Source: Botryotinia globosa (taxonomy: Eukaryota; Ascomycota; Leotiomycetes; Helotiales; Sclerotiniaceae). From it: 64,000 bases of DNA. The stretch covers positions 434,001 to 498,000 of the forward strand of contig RCSZ01000002.1 of NCBI GenBank assembly GCA_014898425.1. The letters are read 5' to 3'. Of the stretch, positions 24,538 to 37,430 are shown one piece after another. A model generated the notes under the pieces. It saw only the letters and a program-made list of their open reading frames with translations, was not told the origin of the DNA and did no database searches. Every line of letters begins with the position of its first letter. Positions within the stretch are counted from its first letter, which is position 1. The position numbers and the translations under genes were made by a program.

Positions 24538-24698
24538 TGTGAGGGCGCACAGACCCTCCCTGCACGTAACCAGCTATACTAACCATTTTAACTAGTCTTT
24601 TCAAGTATAAGTTGAAAGCCTCGCTTCCAACTTCCTCTTAGATCTTTATCAATAACTAAATCATTAAAACAATTCCTTTTTAATTTACAATCCTTACA
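24538..24698 (+). repeat. 5' LTR (161 bp)
   Basis: Begins TGTGAGGGCGCACAG and ends CCTTACA. It is less mutated than its partner at 32932-33092, keeping most of the C and G residues. Confidence 0.9.
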
Positions 24699-27600
24699 GA
24701 ATTATTGATCAATCTTTAAATTAAATAGAAATTATTTGTATATAAAATATATATAAAACAAATCAAAACTATTCTTAAAGAAAATTATAATAATCTATAA
24801 TATCATTTAAGCAAACTTTAGGCTATTTATAGGTTTTTATATAATAGATTAAATTAACAAAAATAACTATCAGAAATATAAGATTATAAGGGTTAATAAA
24901 ACCAAAAGTGTTATTTAATCCATCATTTTCCGAATAAAATAAAACTTTTTAATTAAAACAAATAATAATCGAAAAAGTGTATACAAAAGAAGTTATTAGA
25001 TAAAAAAAACAATCAGAAATAAATATAGATTAAAACAAAAAAGAAACAAACTACCCAAATCTCCGAATTCGATTTAAGAAAATAATTAGTATAAGCTTTT
25101 AAAGAATAAACTATTCAAATCTTTGAATTTAATCCGAGAAAAAAGTTAATATAAGTCCTAAAAAAAGAAATTAAACTAAAAGTTTTGTATTATTTAAAAT
25201 AAGTGAATCTAAAACTCTTATTTCAATATATTTTTATTTATTAATTATTACTAATTATTATCATTAAATTAATTTATAAGAAGATATGAATAATTAAATT
25301 ACTATAAAATAAAAAGATTCCTTATTTTATTTAAATATATTAAAAGAATTATAAAAGATTATAATTTAATAAAAGAAATAATTAAAGGTATGGGCTAAGA
25401 AAAATAAAAAAAGAGAAATAAAAATAATAACAATAAAATACTAATTAATAATATCTATATATAATATTTCGATTGATAATATAATAAAACCTAACAATTT
25501 ATAATTCTTTATAAATAAAAGAATCCCTATAAATATTAGATTAAGTAAATTACTATTACTAAATATTTGAAATGCATTAATTATTATCAATATTAATACT
25601 CTACTTACACTATTTATAAAATCCTTTTAGGATAAACCTAGAATTAAAGCATTTTTATTTTTCAAAAAAGGAAAGACTGACATTAAACTATAAATTATAA
25701 AATTAAAAGATTATTTTATATTAGAAAATATCTCCGATATTATATAACAAACAGTATTAATAAGAAATTATATTAATAAAGATATTAAAAAGCAAATTAT
25801 ATTAATATAACTATATAGTGATTTTTTAATTATTATAAAATTCAAGAATTAAAATCTTTTAAAGAATTAATTGTTTAGTCAATATAATCCTATTAATACA
25901 GATCTAAAAGTTAACCTCCAGATAACAAAAGTTATTATATTCAAAAAACAAATGATACAAAACTTTAATAACTATTTCAAATCAATTTTTCAAAATATTT
26001 TGTAAATATATAAAAATTAAACAATAATAATACATTATTTCATAAAATTGACTAAATTTATTCTCTTATATATTTATATAGATTATAATGGAATATTACC
26101 TACAATATTCGAAGAACTAAAAATAGTAGTATAAAATATAGAGAATTTCCTATATATATAAAAGCGATTGTTTTTAATTAATAATAAACAAATAAGAATT
26201 AAAAAAGAAAGAAAACCAAACGAGGATATATAATACAATATTCCTAATTCAACTAGATTCAATAACAATTTATATAAAAAAAAAAAAGAAATAAAATTCC
26301 CCGAAATCTTAACAAAACAAAAAAAGAGATGTAAAAAAAACAAAATATATTTTAAATATAAAGAAGCAAATTATTGAATTAATAATTATAAAAATTAATC
26401 AATTAATAAAAAAGAAAATAAATAATTGGAAAATAATAATTCTTTTTGATAATAAAAGTATTAAAATAAAAGGGGAGTAATTATTTCAAAAAAAAGCTAT
26501 ACTAAATTAAAAAAAAATCTAGAAAAATCTTCAATTGTTATTATAAAAAAGAATAAAAACTTATACAATTATCGATTATTAAATTTAATACAAAAAACAA
26601 TAATCTAATATCAAATATTTAATATTATATAATTAATATATTTAGATTAAGCTAAAAAGATATTATTAATATTAGTTCTAATATAAAAAAGGGAATTATA
26701 ATAATTAGTAATATTAGGATTATATGATATAAAATTATTAATAAAAATAAAGAATCAATTATATTAATATTATAATTATAAGAATATTATAGATTTCTTT
26801 TAATTATTGAATATAAAAAACCTTTTTTAAATAATAATTATTATTTATTTAAATAAAAACAAAAATAAAATATTATTCATAATAATTATTGATTTTATTA
26901 TAATAATAAATTTCATTTCTTTAGAGATAGTAAAACAAATTTAATATAAAAAATTAAATATATATTATTTATTAATTAGAGATATAAATAAAAATATTTT
27001 AGAATTAATATCTATTTCAATTTGTAAGGAAATTAATTTCGAATGTTTATTAATCAAAGGTAATATATTATTAAAATTCAAAGTTATGTTATTAAAAACA
27101 GATAATATTATATTCGAATTTTTATGGTTTTAATAGTATAACTTAAAAATAGATTGGAGATTAGGTAAAATGTTTAATAATAACAATTCAGAATTACAGG
27201 TTATATTAAATATATTTGATTTCTTGAATTTTATATATAACACAATTAAAAAAACAAAGATTATATTAGAAAAAGATATAATCGTAATAGTATTATTATT
27301 TCTAATATTTATAAATAATAATAGGATAGATTATACAATTATTCAAAAAACATTTAGGAAAATCCTAGATATATATTCGAAATATTTTTTATTATTTAAA
27401 AAAAAAAAAAGAAAAATTATTACTTTATAAATTCAGAATTGATTACAAAATTGTTTTTCGAAAAGATTATTAATCAAAATTTGGGTTGTTATATAATCTA
27501 TCCAAATATAAATTTGAAATGTTTAGAAAATATATTACAAAGATGCTTGTATTAGGATTTATAAAACTATTAAAATTAGAAATAAAAGTATTGCTTTTAT

Positions 27601-30319
27601 TTATATATAAAAAAAGCATCGAGGAATTGTATTTATATATAGATTTTAGAAATATAAATAATAATATAATATTAAATTAATATTCTATTTTATTTATTTT
27701 GAAGATATTGAATTGCTTTGAAAAGGTAAAAATATTTACAAAACTTAATTTATGTAAAATCTATAATTTAATAAAAATTTATTTAGATAATAAATAGAAA
27801 ACAGCCTTTTATATATATTTCGAATTATTCGAGTATTTAATATTATTATTCGATTTATATAATATTCTAACTACTTTTTAAGTATATATTAATCAATATT
27901 TATAAGAATTCATTAATAAATTAGTTATTGTATATTTAAACAATATTTTAATTTACTTGAAAAATAAAGAAGATTACAAATCTTATATAAAACAAATCTT
28001 AAAAAAATTATTGAAATGAAAATTATTTTATAAATTTGAAAAATACTAATTTAATATAAAAAAAATGGAATTTCTAGATTATATTATTTTAAATAAAAGA
28101 ATTGCTATGAATTAAGTTAGGATTAGTTTAATTATAAAATAGCCAATATCAAAATCAATATAAGAAATATTATTATTTCTAGGGTTTTATAATTTCTATA
28201 AGCGATTTATATTTAGTTATAGTAATATTGTATTATTAATAACAAATAGTATAAAAGAAAGAAAAAAGTTTGAATAAATCAAAGATTATAAAAAAGCTTT
28301 TAATATATTCAAAACTGTTTTTATTAAAGCTCTATTATTATATTATTTTATTATAATACTAATCTGTTTTTTAGAAACGGATATATTTATTAAAATATTA
28401 TATAAAATATTATTATAAATCCAAAAAGATATATATAAATATTCAATTACATTTTATTTTCGAAAACTAATATCAACAAAAATGAATTATATAATATTCA
28501 ATCAAAAATTACTTACAATAATAGAATTTATTAAATATTAATATTATTTTCTAAAAAAAGTTTAATATCAAATAATCATCATTTTCGATTATAACAATCT
28601 AAAGTATTTTATAATCTCTAAAATCTTTATAAGAAGATAAACTAAATAAACAATAATATTATCAACAATTAACTATATCATTGTATATAAATTGAAAAAA
28701 AGAAATTTTATTAATAACCTTTCAAGAAAAATAGATTATTAATATAAAATAATAGAATCAATATTTTTTCTAAAATTATAAAAACAAATTATAGATTTAT
28801 TATTATTATTAAATAACTAATTTAATATATTATATCTAATTAAAGATATTACAAAAAAGGAAATCAAAAAAGATATATTGTATATATTTAAAAAATTATA
28901 AAAAATAAATAAAAACCATATTAATATAGAAAAAACCGAATTCCTTATTATACTCCAGATTAGAGAGATATCAAAAAAAAGCTTAAATGATATTTAAAAA
29001 AGCTTAAAACAATAACTAGGTTTTATCAATTCAATTCGATATTATTAATAATCACATTCTAATTCAATAAGAATTTATTTCAATTTGAAAAAAGGATTAT
29101 AATATTATAAGGGAATAAAATTATTTATTCTAATAAATAAAATATTATAAAAAGATTTAATAAGGGAATTCTATAATTTCCCAATTATAAAACATTTTGA
29201 TAAAAACAGAATAATTAGAGTAATAAAAAAAATATTATATTAATAAGGAATGAATATAAATATCAAAGATTATATATACTTATATTTAATTTATTAATAT
29301 AATAAATTATTATATATAATAACTATTGAAAAATTAGCTTCAATATCTATTCCAAATAAATTATAAAAAAATATAATATTAAATCTAATTATAGATTTAT
29401 TAATATCAAAATCTAAAGCAAATTTTAATAATAGAAAAAAAGGAAATATATAATTATATTCTGCTTATAATATTATATTAAATATAATTTATAGAATAAT
29501 AAAAAAGATAAAGTTTTTATTATATAGAAAGGATATAATATTAATTCAATTTATTTATCTTTTTTTAAAAAAAGTATTTATAAAATATAAAATATCAAAT
29601 TCTATTATTATAAATAAAATAGATTTGTTTATAAATATATTTTGAATAATATTTATAAAGTATTTAAATATAATTCAAAAATTATTTACAATATTCTATT
29701 TATAAACAAATGGTTTAATTAAAAGATTAAATCAAATTATAGAAATATATTTTAAAATATATATTAATTATAAATAAAATAATTAAATAAATTTATTATA
29801 TTTAATAAAATATATATATAATTCAATTTCTATTTCAAATACTAAATTATTGTTTTTCAAGATAAATAGGAAAAACATTCTATTATTTCAGATTATTGTA
29901 ATTATAAATAAAAGATTAAAAAATGCAAAACAATTAGTAAAGAAATTGAAAGAATTATACCAATAATTAATAAAAGATTTGATATATATATAAGATATAT
30001 AAACAAAATATTATAATATAAAATACCACTTATTATTATTTAATATTAGAAATCAAATATAATTATTCTATAAAAACCTAATAATAAATCAAAAATATAA
30101 AAAACTAAAATTTAAAAAATTAAAATCTTTCAAAATACTTGAAAGTATTGATTTGCAAAGCTATCAAATCAAACTCCCAATATTCTACAAATACTATAAT
30201 ATTTTCTATATAAATTTATTAATATTATAAAAAAAAAAAAAAAAAAAATAGATTCAAAAATATATTGAAATTATTTATAATAGAAATAATTATAAATAAA
30301 ATTTATAGAAATAAAATAT

Positions 30320-32931
30320 TAAAATAAAAAATAAAAAGAATTCTAGATTTAAGAATATATAGATATTAAAGAAAACTATAATATGAAATATATTGAAAAA
30401 ATTATTTTCAAAATAAAAATAATTAATAATTATTAGAAAATCTAAAGAATTCTAAAAAAGAAATTGTGGAATTTTATAAAAAAAAATCTTTTATTTTAAA
30501 TAGAATTATAAAAAAGAATTATAAAAAAATAATTATATTAATTTTATTTCTATTCTCTCAAAAAAAGAAAATCTAATAAAATTTAAAAGAATTATAATTA
30601 ATTTTTGTTTTACAAAATATATTATAAATATTAAATTATAATTATTTGTTAGTTGATAATTATAATTTAGATTTGATAATATAATTGTTTATCAAAAAAA
30701 AAAAAAAAAAAAAATTTCAAATTTATTTAAATCGAAAATGAATATTGATTGTATATTTCAAAATAAAAGATACAAAGTAATTAGTAGATATTAGAACAGA
30801 ATCTATAATATAAATAAGAATATATAAAGTAAATCTCATTTTCAAATAAAATAAAATAAAAAACTATAGTTTTCTTTTTAATACAATTAAACAGAAAAAT
30901 GAACCCTCAATTGTTATTATCAATCTACAAATTTAAAATTTTATTAAAAAAATTATATTTTCTAATCAACATTATAATATAATAAACTACAAATAAAAAA
31001 ACGAATTATTAAATAGTTTTTTTATTATAATTTAAATTATTATTATTATTTATTTAAAAACAAAAATCAATATAAAGATAAAATAACAAATATAATCAAT
31101 TCAAATGAATTTAGTATTATTTTAAAAGTAAAAACAAAGCTAATTCTATTATATATATTTTAAGCTCAAATCGGAGTATAAGAAAAAGAAATCGAATATT
31201 TATTTATTATAAGTTTTAAGAGAAAAAACAAGGAATATTAAAAGAAGATAAAGTAAGTAATTATCAAGATATATAGGAAAATATAGGTTTAATTTCAATT
31301 AAATCTTTGATCAAATAATTATAGGCAAATATAGATATTGATAACAATCCTTAATATATTCAAATCTGAATATAAGGAATTTAATTAGAAGGATTAAAAA
31401 GATCAAAATATAATAATAAAAATATTTTTAGAATATAGTTAAATAATGATTTATAAAGTATACAAGAAATATATCAAATATTAAGAATTTGTTTTATTAG
31501 TTTCTAATAAACTAAAAGGATTTATAGGAATTATTCAAATTGAATAATAATAAAAACAATTATTAGATAAAAACAATGTTGAGGTAGAATCTAGGAATAA
31601 TTTAGAATTACTTTATAAAATCGATAATAATTATATTTATAATATTATAAAAAACCAGGAGATAAATAATATTATATTAAAGGATTAGGGTGTAATTACG
31701 AAAAGAAATAATCTAAATTATTAATATTTGAATAACAAATTTGAATAATTTATATTAAAATCTATAAAAGAATTAATTGAAAATAATATTGAGTATTTTT
31801 GTAGTAAAATTAATAATTTATATTAATTGATATAATAATATAGTGAAAAAATAGAACAAGATTTTTTATAATAAATTTTTTATTAATAAAATATTATATA
31901 TAGATTTAATTCAAAATTAAGTAAATCAAAAAGAATTAATAGTGATATAAGTGTAATTTATAGATATTTGTAAATAGATTTGTATATACAAAAGAAAAGA
32001 AAATTAGTAAAGCAAATAAACAAAATTCTAAAAACTATAGACTTTAAATTATATTATAAAGATTTATAATAAGAAGTTTTAGTATTTATTAAGATTTGTT
32101 TAGATAGAGTAGTCTTGTATATAAGTTTTATTAATAAATTATAGAAATTTGTATAAAACGATTTAATAATTATAAATAATCTATTTATTTATAGAGATTA
32201 TATATAAAAAGTATTAATAAATTATAATATAAAGAATATAAACTTTTATAAAATAATTAATATAGAGATTATAGTATAATTAGTTCGAAATCGTTTATAT
32301 AATTAATATCAATTGTAGAATATAATTTAATTAAATAAGAAAGTTATATATTATTTATTAAAAGAAAAGGAGAGTTTCGAATTAATTGAATTCTTTTGAA
32401 TTTGTATTATAATATTTAGTTTATTATTATGAAATAATAAATATAATATTAATATATTAGTTATTCAATCAAAAGATTAAGTTTTAAATAATATTGATAG
32501 AAATAAAGATTATTATTTGATAGAAAAAAGAGTTTATTATTATTATTATTAAAAATCAATAATATAAAGCCTAATATTGAATAGATTTTAAATAATAATT
32601 AGAAAAAACTTAGGTGGTATATAAGATTCTTTTCTAATTAATTAATGAATTTCCTTTGTTTTATTTTATAATTGAACTTTGATTTTTATTAAACAATTAT
32701 TAATATAATAATATCGATAATAATGAATTTACAATTATTATGAATAATAGAAGTAATTTGGGATATAAAGTATTATAATTATAAGGATAATTTGGAATAT
32801 AAAGTATTACGATTATAGAGGCAATTTGAGATTTGATTAATAAGGTTTTTTGTAATTTTTTTTTTGCTTTTTAATATTAATTTTTATTATTAATAAAATA
32901 ATTAGAGGTTTATTTACAAAATAGAGGTGAT
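30320..32931. other. unassigned AT-rich interior between integrase and 3' LTR
   Basis: About 2.6 kb follows the last integrase similarity. Most gypsy elements end soon after integrase, so this is extra sequence. It is saturated with stops and I cannot recognise a product on either strand. Confidence 0.5.
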
Positions 32932-33092
32932 TATAAAAGTGTATAGATTTTTCCTATATATAACTGGTTATATTAATTATTTTAGCTAGTCTTTTCAAGT
33001 ATAAATTGAAAGCCTTGCTTCCAACTTCCTCTTAGATCTTTATCAATAACTAAATCATTAAAACAACTCCTTTTTAGTTCACAGTCCTTATA
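32932..33092 (+). repeat. 3' LTR (161 bp)
   Basis: Same length as the 5' LTR. In the first 45 aligned bases nearly every difference is C-to-T or G-to-A relative to the 5' copy, the signature of RIP. The terminal TG and CA have become TA. Confidence 0.9.
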
Positions 33093-33683
33093 TAAATCAT
33101 ATACAAATTTAAAATTTTATAAAATCTTCAATAACTTTTTAACAATAATTATTAAAAGAAAATTATATATTTTTTTGAAAAATTCAAATCTGAATCTATA
33201 TAGAAATTCAAAAAAAATTTCCAAAAAATGCATAAATATAGAGATATAGTATATAGTGAGTTAAAAGTAGTATAAATAATCCCTGTAATTTTGAGGGTAC
33301 CCTTTTAAATATTTATTTATAAGGAATTTTTTATTTTTTCAAGATCTTCCAAATTGAATATCTTATAAATTTATAATAAAATTTTATAATTTATTTTTAG
33401 CTATTTTCCCTTAAAAGTTATTATAGATTTTATAGAATTTTAAATTTATATGTGATTTGTATATAAATTGAAAATCGATATTTGAAGCTTTAAAAATCGA
33501 TCCAGAAAAATCCCAAAATTCTAAAAATTCTAATATAAATCTAAAATAGTTCGAATTATATATATATAAGTTTTTATTAAATTATATTCAATATTGATAG
33601 AGATATTGATAGGCCAAAAAAGTGATTTTTAGTGTAAAAGGGTGGCCCAAAACAGGGGTGGCCCGAAAGTAGGGTGGTTGACT

Positions 33684-34348
33684 TAGATTATCCGAACCGA
33701 TCGGCTATCCTACAAACACACGTCCATTCTTGGTACACCTTGCTGTCCTCTTCCAAAATACGACGAAGTTGTAGGTAACGATCGTATATTTCCTCTTTTG
33801 TTCCTTCAAAATGCTAGGATGGTAAACGGAGACGTGGAATCCTGTGCTGTGCAAGGCAGAGTATTCTACCCCAACGGACGTCCGGTGCGTTTGTCTTGAA
33901 CCAACAAGTTTGTATGTTGGGACTGGAAGTAAGAATGAGAGTGACAACCTATCTAGTTTTCGTCAATGACTCGCGAGAGGTGAGAGTGCGTGGACATGTA
34001 TTCTTAGCAGACAACTGTCATTGCATACTAGGCAGAGGGTCGTTTATAGCAAATAAAGTACCATTATCACGTGTTTGTAAAATTTCGAACATCGAATTTA
34101 ATGAGAAAACGATTCTTAATTACTTGTCATTTCTGCACAGTAGAGCAGATCGAGACTACGAGTACATCGAGGTTGATTTGTAAAAAGATATCTTCTCGGA
34201 TCACGTGTGGCTATCTCCCCGACATGTGGGCCGCATCTCTATCCGCTTGAAGCTATAGACGGGTATAGAAAAAAATAAAGAACTCTATTCAAATAAAATG
34301 AAACATCCGAAAAATAATTTGAACTAAATCCAATTCTGCACCTCCATC
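33684..34348. other. right flank of the transposon with a possible protease-like fragment
   Basis: Normal base composition resumes at 33684. A plus-strand frame (33896-34183) is described separately. The last 150 bp should hold the promoter of the hydrolase gene. Confidence 0.5.
33896..34183 (+). CDS. unrecognised ORF with a faint retropepsin-like stretch
   Basis: A 95-codon frame opening with ATG and ending at TAA 34181-34183. The stretch GHVFLADNCHCILGRGSFI resembles the end of retropepsin-like domains (hydrophobic, then ILGR-FI). A short upstream frame ending NGRPV at about 33890 could be an earlier exon. It lies immediately beside the transposon, so it may be a remnant of another retroelement or a truncated host gene. 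Similarity is by eye only. Confidence 0.25.
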   Translation: MNQQVCMLGLEVRMRVTTYLVFVNDSREVRVRGHVFLADNCHCILGRGSFIANKVPLSRVCKISNIEFNEKTILNYLSFLHSRADRDYEYIEVDL

Positions 34349-35231
34349 ATGCCCTTCATCACCCTAAACCAAAAATCAATCTTCTACACCCTCACCCCGC
34401 AAACTGAAAATCTCCAGAAGCCGGTAACCACGTTGTTCATCCACGGGCTCGGTTCCTCGTCTACTTTCTACCATACTGTTATTCCCTCCCTCTCTGGCGT
34501 TTCAACATGCATTGCTCTGGATACCCCCGGATCCGGGTTATCTTCTCTAGATGATTCGAATTCGCCACAAACTGTAGCGTCGATTGTCGATGATGCAATT
34601 GCACTTCTCGATGCACTTTCCGAAACAGCAGTTAAGGGAAAGGTCTGGGTGGTGGGCCACTCGATGGGTGGGATTATTGCGTGTGAGCTAGCTATTAGAT
34701 ATGCACAAAGAGTTGAGGGGTTGGTTTTGATAGGACCCGTGGTTCCAAGTCCAGTTTTAACAGAGGTCTTTGGGAAGAGGATCGAAACGGTTAGGAAAGG
34801 TATGAGAGATTTCTTGTTTTGGAATTGGGGGTTCAACCAGGTTACTAATTATGCTAGATGGACTTGAACCGCTCGCCAATTCGATACCAGAGGCTGCAAC
34901 AGGTGCTCAAGCTTCGTCTACCCAGAAAGCTTTTATCAGGAGTTTGATCCTCGGGACTAGTACTCGGGGCTATATATCATCATGTGAAGTTATTGCTTCG
35001 GCTAGTAGACCGGATTATGCTAAAATTGACGTACCAATGATGGTTCTGGCTGGAAGTGAAGATAAGACAGCGTCTTATGCAGGGTGTAAAATGATTCATG
35101 ATGAAGCGGGTGTGAGTGCACAGAAGAAATTTGTTAGAGTTCTTCCAGGGGTGGGCCACTGGCATGCTATTGAGGCGCCGGAATCTGTGGCAAAGGAGTT
35201 TACGAAATTTGTTGAAAGTATCAATAATTAA
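34349..35231 (+). CDS. alpha/beta hydrolase, 3-oxoadipate enol-lactonase-like
   Basis: Serine hydrolase of the alpha/beta fold. Exons 34349-34799 and 34858-35231 (58 bp intron) join to 274 residues. The oxyanion motif HG is at residues 32-33, the nucleophile Ser105 is in GHSMGG, the acid is probably Asp219 (AGSEDKT) and the base is His251 (GVGHWHAIEAP). Length and the short cap resemble PcaD-type enol-lactonases, which hydrolyse 3-oxoadipate enol-lactone in the beta-ketoadipate pathway. The ring-cleavage gene 26 kb to the left gives some contextual support. It also sits inside the melanin locus, where hydrolases such as Ygh1 shorten polyketide chains, but it lacks the larger Ygh1-type architecture as far as I can judge. 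Substrate is open. Confidence 0.8.
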
Positions 35232-36620
35232 GTGTAGTTATATGGGACAGGTAATCAAGACCGGCGGTCCTAGCACGCCTTGTTCAGTTCAGTTTGGTTT
35301 GATATCTTGCGATTTATCTTTTACAATGTGTCATTGCGTAGAATAGTACGATCAAGCTGGTTGCAGAGCCAGGATTAGGGAAACTTTGTTCATTTCTTTC
35401 ACGTGTCATTTTATTTACTGGCTGGATGCTACAGTAGATCTGAACATGAGACTCATTGTGCTGGAGAAGGAAGGTAAGTTACCAGAATGCATAGCCACGA
35501 AACTAGAAATTCAACTTCTGGTACAGTTTCATATATCCATAATGGTCAAGCCCACGAATCCTCTCTTAAATGGCTAGAAGGGCTTGGTGGTAAAGTAGTG
35601 TAGTACCCGTGCTCGATAAACCTACTCGACGATGTCCTTAAAACGGCGTGAATATCAAACTTGAAGCGGATGACTCCGTCAAGCTCTATCTCAGTCTCAA
35701 TCTCGATGCATCCTTCAAGTTCATGTCTCACCTAATAGATCTCGGATTAAGTCTCAGAGTTATCGTCGATGTCCGAATAGATAGGTGGCGACTGTAATGG
35801 AGTTGCTTGATCGGTGTCGAATGACGTCTGAGGGTAACCATTGAGGTGAAGATAGCTGAGTGGCATCAATAATGGGATTGGTTGATCGCTTGTTTGTTTC
35901 AATTGTTGCGAGGAAAGGTCAGAACTTGGAAGACTTGGATGTTATAGTTCTAGAGGTGGACAATTGTACCACAGTAGCTTAGAGGAATAGAGCGTCACTT
36001 GGGAATCTAAGACTAGCATGGGGGAGATCTTTTGTGCTTTCGAGCAGCCGTTTCCGAGGCTTTGAAGGGAATCTGCCTGTCGACCTTTGATATCCACGTC
36101 GAACATTTGTGATACAGGTAGATTCGTATGGATTCCAATCTCGTTACCCATGAAATTGTTTTCGAGCGAAGTACTTCTCATAGCTACATTTGGGACATCG
36201 AGTTACAATATCTCAAAGGTAAAGTTGTGAATTATAATTATAAGCCTAAATAATAAGAATAAATTACAACTGAAATCGGTCCCGCCGTTACTTTTAGAAG
36301 ATTTAAACCGCACCTGATATGTGCAAACGATACAACTTCTACCCATCTAATTCTCACATGAACTCTCCAACATTAGACCCTACACCTCCTGATTTTTCCG
36401 CCCACGAATTAGCACGCGGTGCTCTCCTAGGCATTCCATCTTCAGATCCCCCAACCCTCAAAGCATACAACACAACATCCTCACTTGGACTCTCAACCTG
36501 CGTCCCAAATATCTCCCCCTAGTACTCATACTCAAATCCGCAATTGCTGCAGATACCTTCTCGGCTGAAGACACAGGAATATAGGTATCCAATCCAATCA
36601 CAACATTCCCATACAATTTC
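35232..36620. other. intergenic, no gene recognised
   Basis: Several short frames on both strands, none with motifs, splice continuity or composition that I can support. It is the 3' side of both the hydrolase (plus strand) and the DUF3112 protein (minus strand). Confidence 0.5.
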
Positions 36621-37426
36621 TCATAAAGAGGTTGCTCGTGATTTTCCCTCGTCTCCCGATCCATCAACCAGTTTTTCTTCATCATCCTCAGATTTCACGG
36701 TATATGATCCTGCGCTTCCTTGAGCAGCGAGACTACCTGTTCCATTTGGAACCCAGAATCTCAAATCCACGCGTAAAAATGGATATCCATATACAACTAT
36801 AATCTCAAGCATAAATCCAGTAGTATAGAAAACAGGTTTGCTAAACAGATGACTGGGTGCACTGATTGGTTTCTCAATCACAGCTCCTAGAAGACGTGTG
36901 ATTGCCCCTGTGACTAGAAGTGCAGTAGCGAGCATAAGGATTATCGGCTTCATTCTGAATCTGCCGGCGCCGATTTTTTCGACAAGAGTAGAAGATGGAA
37001 TTGCGGTAGCAAGAGTGACGAAGATAGCTGGGAACAGTGAAAGAAAAAGTGTCCAACATGAACCAAACAAGAGGAGGTTCTTTGTTGTTTCAAGAGAGCG
37101 AGGGTTGAGCGTGAAAAAACTGATAGTGAGAGAGATAATGTTCCAGAATATGATAAAGGGGACGGATATCAAAATCGCGAAGAAAGTTTTCGAGACGATG
37201 GGATTCCAGCCGATATTTGGATGGGTGGCGCGGAGGATTCGTTGGGTGAAAATTACGTTTACGGCGAAGAGAACGACAACTCTGGTTGTTCGTCAGTACT
37301 GAAATTCCAGAACTGGGTTGGAGATGGTAAGATTACTTACCCGGCATTTTCAAAAATCAAAGCCGCAACAGCAGTACTATTGTTCTCCGGACGAAATGCC
37401 CACACAATTCTCATAATACAAGTCGC
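36621..37426 (-). CDS. DUF3112-type integral membrane protein, N-terminus missing
   Basis: Minus-strand exons 37426-37341 and 37281-36621, joined by an intron with GTAAGT and CCAG, give 248 codons. The sequence follows the fungal DUF3112 membrane family: MRIVWAFRP, VVVLFAVNVIFTQRILRATHP, a transmembrane segment ISVPFIIFWNIISL, VEKIGAGRFRMKP, FMLEIIVVYGYP and RVDLRFWVPNGTGS. About five hydrophobic segments are visible, followed by an acidic Ser-rich tail. The usual first two membrane segments, roughly 80 residues, are not found upstream of an acceptor-like TAG at 37427. Either a distant 5' exon exists or the gene is truncated. No function is established for the family. Confidence 0.6.
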
Positions 37427-37430
37427 CTAC

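Larger units (their letters stand above)
24538..33092 (+). mobile_element. RIP-degraded Ty3/gypsy LTR retrotransposon
   Basis: Two 161 bp LTRs with a 5 bp target duplication TAAAT (24533-24537 and 33093-33097). The inner part is extremely AT-rich and full of TAA/TAG stops. On the plus strand remnants read as reverse transcriptase (LYIDFRNINN near 27640, FEYLILLFDLYN near 27830, VYLNNILIYLK near 27935), the connection/RNase H part (FLGFYNFYKRFI near 28180), integrase core (about 29390-29900) and the integrase C-terminal end (FKILESID near 30130). The order RT-RH-integrase defines Ty3/gypsy. Gag and protease should lie in 24700-27100 but I cannot read them. No functional protein remains. Confidence 0.92.
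24308..33683. mobile_element. TIR element flanked by TA, carrying a nested LTR retrotransposon
   Basis: Outer element. Its ends are AGTCRACCACCCTACTTTC and the reverse complement, flanked by TA (24306-24307 and 33684-33685). The left arm is 24308-24537 continued at 33098-33142. The right arm is 33411-33683, about 273 bp. Both arms contain two copies of TTYSGGGCCACCC-like sequence near the tip. Without the nested retroelement the element would be 816 bp and has no room for a transposase, so it looks like a non-autonomous (MITE-like) Tc1/mariner-class element. The TA duplication supports that class; the long arms are unusual for it. Confidence 0.85.

Noticed and set aside
26083..27680. Short ORFs inside the AT-rich block as possible separate genes
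   Set aside because: Those with any similarity belong to the retrotransposon pol region; the rest reflect extreme AT content.
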